A DNA stretch of 6,019 nucleotides from Desulfobacteraceae bacterium (lineage in GTDB: Bacteria; Desulfobacterota; Desulfobacteria; Desulfobacterales; JAABSP01): positions 1 to 6,019 of the forward strand of contig JAABTE010000165.1 of the NCBI GenBank assembly GCA_011390035.1. Reading direction: 5' to 3'. Both the position numbers and the translations under genes were made by a program. The stretch's first letter is position 1. Every line of letters begins with the position of its first letter. Shown one piece after another: positions 1-4,321 of the stretch. A model generated the notes under the pieces. The model did not search any database, was not told the origin of the DNA, and worked only from the letters and a program-made list of their open reading frames with translations.

Positions 1-757
1 CGTCGCGCTCTTCAAGGAAGGGGGCGCGCATCTCCAGCAGCAGCTCGGCGAAAATCTCCCTGCGGACGGCTGCCGCCCGGGGGAGGGCCGGCGGGGCTTC
101 AGACGTTTGCCGGTGTCCGGTTTCAGCAGGCGCCGCAGTCGCGGGTCCGCCGCTCGAAGCCTGGCTTTCCGGACCACCGCCGCTTGAAGCCGGGCTTTCC
201 GGTCCACTGGCGCTCGAAGCCGGGCTTTCCGGACCGCTGCCGCTCGAAGCCTGGCTTTCCAGACCGCTGCCGCTCGAAGCCGGGCTTTCCGGACCACCGC
301 CGCTTGAAGCCGGGCTTTCCGGGCCGCCGGCTGCCTCCGGCTGCCCTCCCAGCGCTCTTATGATCATGGGCAGGGCTTTTTTCAGGCCCGCCGGCCCCCG
401 GCCCACGCGAATGGCCAATGGCTTATCCATAAAGATCCATTTGAGGGCCCCCAGCTCGACGCCTTCCCGCAGCAGGGGGATCATGGCGCACATGCCCTGG
501 CGCTTTTCCTTCACCTGGGAGGCGTGGCGGGTCTCCTCGGCCACCCATGCGGAATTGAAGGCGTCCGGGCTGATGATCACGATGAAGGCGCGGGCGTTTT
601 CGATGGCCTCGAATATCGGCCGGACATTCTCCTCGTTGCCCCGCAGTTCCCGCGAGGCGATCAGATGAAAGATCCCCTTGGCCTCCAGAAGGTCCCGGAG
701 CTTGTTTACGAAGTCGCTGTCCCGACTGCTGTGGGAGATGAAAATGGCTTTGCGCAT
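1..757 (-). CDS. TIR-domain protein with repeat linker, C-terminus outside the window
   Basis: The first 252 residues are visible and the frame stays open to the window edge. Residues 1-135 form a TIR domain: the start MRKAIFISHSSRDSDF matches the classic strand-A/box-1 pattern, and ISPDAFNSAWVAEETRHA (62-79) matches the TIR pattern S..S.WV..E..A, with E74/E75 where TIR NADases keep their catalytic glutamate. Bacterial TIR domains often cleave NAD+ or make cyclic-ADP-ribose signals, commonly in phage defence; that activity here is inference. Residues 144-203 are six decapeptide repeats, followed by a Pro/Ala-rich stretch. From about residue 230 a new folded segment begins (EIFAELLLEMRAP). This vaguely recalls the start of the second half of TIR-CHAT-type proteins, but too little is visible to name it. 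The start is supported by GAGGA six bases upstream of the ATG. The gene is divergent from the PilZ gene. No partner gene typical of a known TIR defence system is visible. Confidence 0.9.
   Translation of the reverse strand, partial: MRKAIFISHSSRDSDFVNKLRDLLEAKGIFHLIASRELRGNEENVRPIFEAIENARAFIVIISPDAFNSAWVAEETRHASQVKEKRQGMCAMIPLLREGVELGALKWIFMDKPLAIRVGRGPAGLKKALPMIIRALGGQPEAAGGPESPASSGGGPESPASSGSGLESQASSGSGPESPASSASGPESPASSGGGPESQASSGGPATAAPAETGHRQTSEAPPALPRAAAVRREIFAELLLEMRAPFLEERD
151..330 (-). repeat. Six tandem 30-bp repeats inside the TIR gene
   Basis: Six uninterrupted 30-bp units (151-180, 181-210, 211-240, 241-270, 271-300, 301-330) share the core cgctYgaagcc.ggctttcc. Each encodes one decapeptide of consensus GGPESPASSG in the TIR protein, residues 144-203. 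Units differ by only a few bases. The variant cgcttgaagc occurs only in units 181-210 and 301-330, and each of those is adjacent to a near-identical neighbour (151-180 and 271-300). This suggests that a block of about four units (120 bp) was duplicated. The length is a multiple of three, so copy-number change keeps the frame. The encoded stretch is Pro/Ser/Gly-rich and is likely a flexible linker. Confidence 0.97.
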
Positions 758-1120
758 GGGCGTTCCTCAAAATAGGCGCGATGCTGATCGCAATTGAAAA
801 ACCAAGCTCTTTTAGTACCGCATTTCAGGCGGAAAAGCAATACATGAGCCGCCCCGCGCCGAAAAAGACGCCCCGGGGGAAAATGGGAATCCGGTCCCGG
901 CCGATGAGAGCATTCCACAAAAGCTATTGATATTATTTTTATTGCCGTCGATGAAGGGGTAGAGTATTCCTACCGCGGATTACCATTGCTTCCCCATTGA
1001 TCGAAACCCCGTTCCATGGAATAAATAGCCCATCGGCAAAGCCACCATATTTTCACGGCGAAACGGCTTTTCGGCCAAAGACGAAACCAGCGCAAGGCGC
1101 AAACGGAATAAAGGCTCGGA
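758..1120. other. Divergent intergenic region between TIR and PilZ genes
   Basis: This gap of about 360 bp should contain promoters for both flanking genes. It is less GC-rich than the genes, with an AT-rich block at about 911-945. On the minus strand a weak promoter-like pair, TTGCTT (840-835) and TACTAA (817-812) with a 17-bp spacer, sits about 55 bp before the TIR start; each hexamer matches consensus at only three of six positions. On the plus strand a TTGATA (927-932) resembles a -35 box but has no convincing -10 at the right distance. A perfect 10-bp palindrome, TTCCATGGAA, lies at 1012-1021. I see no ORF with coding character and no recognisable RNA fold. Confidence 0.6.
764..768 (-). 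promoter_or_regulatory. Ribosome binding site of the TIR gene
   Basis: GAGGA on the minus strand sits six bases before the ATG at 757. It fixes the TIR start and agrees with the TIR domain beginning directly at residue 3-4. Confidence 0.75.
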
Positions 1121-1717
1121 TTGGAAAAAACGGACAAGCGAAAATTTTCCGGAGGAAACGGCGCGCCGGCGACTGGGCCGGCGGCTTGCTGCGATGGCCT
1201 TATCGAAACCGCCGTGGTGACGATGGCGCCGGATAAGACCGCCCGGCTGATCTGCCCACGCTGCGAAAGCTCCATGCGCATCGATTGCGAGGAATTCCAG
1301 GGCGCCGATGGACAGGTTCAGATCCGTCACGCCTGCGCCTGCGGTCATGCCTATCTGCTTTTCCTGGAAAGGCGCCGGGAGCCCCGCAAGCCGGCCCGGA
1401 TGTTCGGCGTGTGGGCCCGGGCGTCGGGAGGGCCCAAGCGCTCCATGATCGTCCGGGACATTTCCAGGCGCGGCATCCGCTTCGAATCGGAGATCCGTGT
1501 ACCCCTGTCTCCGGACGAGCCGATAATCGTCGCCTTCTACCTGAACAACGGCCAGCGGGTCCCCGTCCGCAAGAAGCTGCGGGTGCGGGGAGCCGACGGG
1601 GCCATGGTCCGGGGCGAGTTCATCCCCATGGGGCCCATGGCAACGGAAACCGAGCGCGCCTGCGATCGGGCCATCGCCCATTTCCTGCTGTCGGACGAGG
1701 GCAACGAGGGCCGCTGA
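1121..1717 (+). CDS. Zinc-ribbon plus PilZ domain protein, probable cyclic-di-GMP receptor
   Basis: This is a predicted cytoplasmic protein of 198 residues from the TTG at 1121. Residues 45-74 carry CPRC (45-48) and CAC (72-74), paired cysteines typical of a small zinc ribbon. From residue 89 a PilZ domain follows: R89-x3-R93 (RKPAR) and D113-x-S-x-x-G118 (DISRRG) are the two motifs that bind cyclic-di-GMP in this family. The rest forms the expected beta-barrel strands (IIVAFYL, VRGEFIPM) and a C-terminal helix. The output partner is unknown. The start is uncertain. TTG 1121 has a modest AAAGG six bases upstream, but its first codons (AAA, CGA, TTT, GGA) are unlike the GC-ending codons that follow. 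In-frame GTG 1214/1217 or ATG 1223 would give a protein starting just before the zinc ribbon, but lack a nearby Shine-Dalgarno. The gene lies 128 bp before the next gene on the same strand, so they may share a transcript. Confidence 0.85.
   Translation: MEKTDKRKFSGGNGAPATGPAACCDGLIETAVVTMAPDKTARLICPRCESSMRIDCEEFQGADGQVQIRHACACGHAYLLFLERRREPRKPARMFGVWARASGGPKRSMIVRDISRRGIRFESEIRVPLSPDEPIIVAFYLNNGQRVPVRKKLRVRGADGAMVRGEFIPMGPMATETERACDRAIAHFLLSDEGNEGR
1164..1183 (+). other. GC hairpin near the uncertain PilZ gene start
   Basis: CGCCGGC (1164-1170) and GCCGGCG (1177-1183) form a perfect 7-bp stem with a 6-base loop. It lies just after a strong Shine-Dalgarno-like GGAGGAA (1151-1157) that has no well-placed start codon, and before the alternative starts at 1214-1223. 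If translation begins downstream, this could be a structured leader. If it begins at TTG 1121, it is simply coding sequence. Confidence 0.4.
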
Positions 1718-1834
1718 CCGCCGCGCGCAGATATCATGGCGGAAAACCAACCAGAAAGGGAGCTGGCCCGATGGCACAAATGAACGCGCGAATGCGGGTG
1801 GGAACCGGCATGGGCGCCGATCACCGCCCCAGGG

Positions 1835-1840
1835 GGAGGA
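1835..1840 (+). promoter_or_regulatory. Ribosome binding site deciding the start of the small helix-turn-helix-like gene
   Basis: GGAGGA lies five bases before ATG 1846, within a run of purines from 1831. The frame is open further upstream and an ATG at 1771 has an AAGGGAG eight bases before it. However, the stretch between would be translated as AGG-GGG-AGG-AGC (RGRS), poor codons that look like a Shine-Dalgarno rather than protein. Confidence 0.7.
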
Positions 1841-1845
1841 GCAGC

Positions 1846-2109
1846 ATGGAAACCGTGTTTGAGGAGATCCGAATCCGCCTTTACGACATCAAGGGCAAGA
1901 CCGAGCTGGGCATTCCCATCAAGAAGTTCGAAGACGAGCTTAAGGTGGTCAAGCGCGAGCTGCTGGTGGTCTGGATCAAGCACAAGCGCCGCCAGAACCA
2001 CTCCTACAAGCAGATCGAAGACATCCTCAACCGCGAAAACATCCCCACCCTCTCGGGAAAGGGGCGCTGGAACTCCCAGACCATCTGCAACATGGTCAAG
2101 ACCAAGTAG
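1846..2109 (+). CDS. Small basic protein resembling the serine-recombinase 'recombinase' domain
   Basis: This is an 87-residue, Lys/Arg-rich protein with no signal peptide or membrane segment. Its N-terminal half is helical and charged (KKFEDELKVVKRELLVVWIKHKRR, about 26-49). The C-terminal half, SYKQIEDILNRENIPT followed by GKGRW and then SQTICNMV, follows the pattern 'IA..LN..GI.T..G..W....V..il' found in the recombinase domain (PF07508-like) of large serine recombinases, where it helps contact DNA. There is no catalytic resolvase domain here or next to it, so it is not a working recombinase. It may be a free-standing DNA-binding protein or a relic. The start at ATG 1846 is chosen for its strong Shine-Dalgarno; ATG 1771 would add 25 residues. 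It is convergent with the isomerase gene, whose stop is 33 bp away. The function is unknown; the similarity is judged by eye. Confidence 0.7.
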   Translation: METVFEEIRIRLYDIKGKTELGIPIKKFEDELKVVKRELLVVWIKHKRRQNHSYKQIEDILNRENIPTLSGKGRWNSQTICNMVKTK

Positions 2110-2142
2110 GGCCGCCCCTCTCCGTCCCCATCGGCCCGGCCC

Positions 2143-2991
2143 TCAGCGAATCGGCAGGCCGGCGGCCTCGAAAAGGGGCCGCAAATGGGCCAGGCCGTCC
2201 CGGCCCGCCGCCTCGGGTGCGTCCACATAGGGGTAAAGCTCAAGGCTGATGTGGCCAAGGTACCCCAGCCGGGCCATGGCGGACAGAACCGCCGGAAAAT
2301 CGATGGCTCCCAGCCCCGGAATCAGGTGTTCGTGCTTGCGCGTGGCCGCGATGTCCTCGATGTGCGCGTGGCCCACCCACTGGAACAATTCCTCGAATGC
2401 CTCCGCCGGGTCCTCGCCAGCGCAGTAAAAATGCCCGATATCGAAATTGAGCCCCACCGCCTCCGAGGCGACATCCCGGATAAAGGGCTTAAACTCCCGG
2501 CTCCGCTCCATCAGCAGGTCCGGCTCCGGCTCCACCAGAAGCTTGACGCCCAGGGATTCGGCCGTGGGGATCACCCGCTCCAGCCCCTTGTAAAACAGGC
2601 GGAAGGCCTCGGTCCGGGTCTGGTTTTTTTCCAGAGGACCGCCGGGGGGAATGGAGATGCTGGCGCATCCCAGGTCCCGGGCCAGCTTCAGGCAGGAAAG
2701 GGTGTGGCGCACGCGGATCTCCCTGCGGGCCGGGTCCGGCTCGATCCAGGAGGGCAGGTAGGTATCCCCCACCGCAAAGAGGGTGAAGGAGTTGATGTTG
2801 GTGACGGCAAGATCGTTTTTTGAAAGGGCCGCCGCCACGTTCCGGACGCCGTCGTCGTCGTAGTCTTCCGGGTACAGGTGGGGCCGGTCGCCCATGATCT
2901 CCACGCCCTTAAAGCCCAGACGGCCGATCCGTTCCAGGGAGTCGATGAGGGAAAAGCGGGTGAAGGCGTTGGTGCTGTAGCCGAATATCAT
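2143..2991 (-). CDS. Sugar phosphate isomerase/epimerase (xylose isomerase-like TIM barrel)
   Basis: This 282-residue cytoplasmic protein has the normal length for the AP-endonuclease-2/xylose-isomerase-like TIM-barrel family. Barrel strands can be followed from MIFGYSTNAF through GFKGVEIMG (26-34), SISIPPGGP (111-119), LLVEPEP (151-157), LNFDIGHFY (181-189), GHAHIEDI (207-214) and ISLELYPY (248-255). The divalent-metal ligands expected for the family are present: E154, D184, H210 and E251, with H187 and H208 nearby. It should therefore be an active metal-dependent isomerase or epimerase on a sugar or cyclitol phosphate; the actual substrate cannot be read from sequence. Its ATG overlaps the stop of the upstream synthase gene by 4 bp, with GGAG eight bases before the start lying inside that gene's end. 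The two are thus translationally coupled and probably act in one pathway. Confidence 0.92.
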   Translation of the reverse strand: MIFGYSTNAFTRFSLIDSLERIGRLGFKGVEIMGDRPHLYPEDYDDDGVRNVAAALSKNDLAVTNINSFTLFAVGDTYLPSWIEPDPARREIRVRHTLSCLKLARDLGCASISIPPGGPLEKNQTRTEAFRLFYKGLERVIPTAESLGVKLLVEPEPDLLMERSREFKPFIRDVASEAVGLNFDIGHFYCAGEDPAEAFEELFQWVGHAHIEDIAATRKHEHLIPGLGAIDFPAVLSAMARLGYLGHISLELYPYVDAPEAAGRDGLAHLRPLFEAAGLPIR

Positions 2992-4181
2992 GGTGTCGTC
3001 TCCGTTTCGGTTTCCGTAGGGGCCCCGGCGCCGTCGCCGCCGTCGGCGGCCGGGGCGAGGCCCGCGGCCAGGGCCGAAAGGGCCGTCATCTGGTCCTGAA
3101 AGGTCCGGGGCGGCCCGTTGCCGATGGATTTTTTAAAGTAGAAGGCCAGCTCCGGCACGGCCCCGCCCCGGCCTGCGGCGGAAAGGGCCGCCATCCACCG
3201 GGAAAGGTCGATGACCATGGGCGCGGCCAGGATCGAATCCCGGCCCTGCAGGTTGAGCCGGATGCTCATGGGCAGGCCGAACAGGCCCGCGATGTCGATC
3301 ACGTCCCAGGCCTCCTTGGCGTCGCCTCGGGGCGGATAATAATCGATGTGGACCTTGTGGGTGGGAACGCCCAGGGGCGTTGCCACGGGATAGCCCAGGA
3401 TCTCGTCCAGAAGGCCGGTCTTGTTGGCCAGCTTGTCCCGGGCGTGGTCCGGGTCCATCAGGTTGGCCCCGTCCGCGTTGCCCAGGATGTTCAGGCTGTA
3501 CCAGCCGTCCACCCGCAGCCCCCGGGCCATGAGGGCCGAGGCCAGGGCCACCTTGAAATAGGTCTGCCCCGTCTTGCCGTCGCGGCCGCACACCGGAACG
3601 CCGGCGGCCTCGGCCGCCGCAATCAGGGCGGGGATCTCCACGAAATTGGGGGTGAAGTTGACCACCGGCACCCCCTCGGCCACGGCTGCCATGGCGTAGG
3701 CGATGTCGGGGATGGGGGGCGGGGCGTCCATTGGCGCTTCCCCCCGCGTGGCGTGGCCGGGCCACCCACGGGCCGGCAGCAGGTTGACGAAGACGGGGGC
3801 CGCGTCCGGCCGGGACTGTGTCAGATCCCGAATGTCGGTCCGGATTTGCGCCACCTGGTCTTGCAGGGACCCTTTTTCCGGGGCCGCGAGGACGCGGAAG
3901 CGGGCCATCCGCTCCGCCAGCGGGGCCAGGGTGTCGGCCGGCAGCACCCCGTGGGCGGCGGCCGCTTCCGGCAGGTCGCGTTCGCAGGTGTCCCAGCCGG
4001 CCAGTTCCATCGCCGGCCGCTTCCAGGGCAGCCGGTCAATCGTGGTCAGGCACGAGAGGATGGGGGCGGGGTTCGTTTCAAGGGCGGCGGCCGCGGCCGC
4101 CAGGGTCGATCCGATGGCGCCCTTGGCTCCGGCCGCCATGATCAGCAGTGCGCCGCGTGCGTTTTGATTCGGTGGGGTCAT
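2988..4181 (-). CDS. myo-Inositol-1-phosphate synthase family protein (Ino1-like)
   Basis: Classic members of this 397-residue family convert glucose 6-phosphate to 1D-myo-inositol 3-phosphate with bound NAD+. Near the N-terminus GAKGAIGST (18-26) is a Rossmann nucleotide-binding loop. Family blocks then follow in order: GRDGKTGQTYFK (199-210), SLNILGNADGANL (229-241), DKLANKTGLLDE (249-260), HIDYYPPRGDAKEAWD (278-293) and DSILAAPMVIDL (315-326). Lysines where the family keeps its catalytic ones are K250, K254, K289 and K350/K351, so catalysis is likely. The sequence is divergent from canonical Ino1, and a related cyclitol product is possible. The C-terminal tail (about 375-397) is Ala/Gly/Asp-rich and ends in a Thr-Glu repeat. 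It is first in a two-gene unit with the isomerase. Similar synthase/isomerase pairs occur elsewhere beside UbiA-type prenyltransferases (recalled, not checked); none is visible here. Confidence 0.9.
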   Translation of the reverse strand: MTPPNQNARGALLIMAAGAKGAIGSTLAAAAAALETNPAPILSCLTTIDRLPWKRPAMELAGWDTCERDLPEAAAAHGVLPADTLAPLAERMARFRVLAAPEKGSLQDQVAQIRTDIRDLTQSRPDAAPVFVNLLPARGWPGHATRGEAPMDAPPPIPDIAYAMAAVAEGVPVVNFTPNFVEIPALIAAAEAAGVPVCGRDGKTGQTYFKVALASALMARGLRVDGWYSLNILGNADGANLMDPDHARDKLANKTGLLDEILGYPVATPLGVPTHKVHIDYYPPRGDAKEAWDVIDIAGLFGLPMSIRLNLQGRDSILAAPMVIDLSRWMAALSAAGRGGAVPELAFYFKKSIGNGPPRTFQDQMTALSALAAGLAPAADGGDGAGAPTETETETTP

Positions 4182-4194
4182 GCCAGCAGCTTTT

Positions 4195-4201
4195 CCCTCC
4201 T
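4195..4201 (-). promoter_or_regulatory. Ribosome binding site of the inositol-phosphate synthase gene, long spacing
   Basis: AGGAGGG on the minus strand is a near-perfect Shine-Dalgarno, but the GGAGG core is 14 bases from the ATG at 4181, longer than usual. No ATG, GTG or TTG lies between them in frame, so the annotated start stands. Confidence 0.65.
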
Positions 4202-4205
4202 GTAA

Positions 4206-4221
4206 AAATTCAGATGAATTT
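4206..4221 (-). promoter_or_regulatory. Perfect 16-bp palindrome, candidate operator
   Basis: AAATTCA (4206-4212) and TGAATTT (4215-4221) form a perfect 7+7 inverted repeat with a 2-bp centre, immediately upstream of the Shine-Dalgarno of the synthase/isomerase pair. Its AT-rich sequence stands out from the GC-rich surroundings. Position and symmetry suit a dimeric repressor site, but no regulator is known and a clear promoter was not found beside it. Confidence 0.4.
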
Positions 4222-4264
4222 CCGGCGCCGTCGGCCTTTGCCGCCGGCGAATTAAATAAAGATG

Positions 4265-4285
4265 GCCCGGAATGTGTTTCCGGGC
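4265..4285 (-). terminator. Probable intrinsic terminator after the P-type ATPase gene
   Basis: GCCCGGAA and TTCCGGGC make a perfect 8-bp stem with a 5-base loop, 36 bp beyond the ATPase stop. On the minus strand the stem is followed by CATCTTTATTTAATT, a moderately T-rich tail. The position between two genes of the same strand suggests that the ATPase and the synthase/isomerase pair are separate transcription units. The plus strand also has TTTT after the stem, so it could act in both directions. Confidence 0.65.
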
Positions 4286-4321
4286 GCCTTTTCAGTTATA
4301 ACGGCAATGGGGCGCGGGCTG

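Noticed and set aside
151..330. CRISPR-like array from regular 30-bp periodicity
   Set aside because: The repeats are directly adjacent with no spacers and are in frame within the TIR coding sequence.
1040..1160. Possible cyclic-di-GMP (GEMM) riboswitch upstream of the PilZ gene
   Set aside because: Fragments such as GCGCAAGGC resemble parts of the consensus, but the ordered GEMM core and the tetraloop/receptor segments are absent.
1175..1190. A sigma-54-like site, GGGCCGGCGGCTTGCT, with GG and GC at the correct spacing
   Set aside because: The -24 half is poor and made of common GC-rich sequence, it overlaps a hairpin and possible coding sequence, and no enhancer-type site was seen.
980..1777. 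Long open frame on the minus strand opposite the PilZ gene (265 codons)
   Set aside because: It is antisense to a gene with recognisable zinc-ribbon and PilZ motifs, has no family features, and is explained by GC-rich codon bias.
2109..2137. GGGCCG / CGGCCC inverted repeat between the two convergent genes as a terminator
   Set aside because: Only a 6-bp stem with a 17-base loop and no T-run on either strand.
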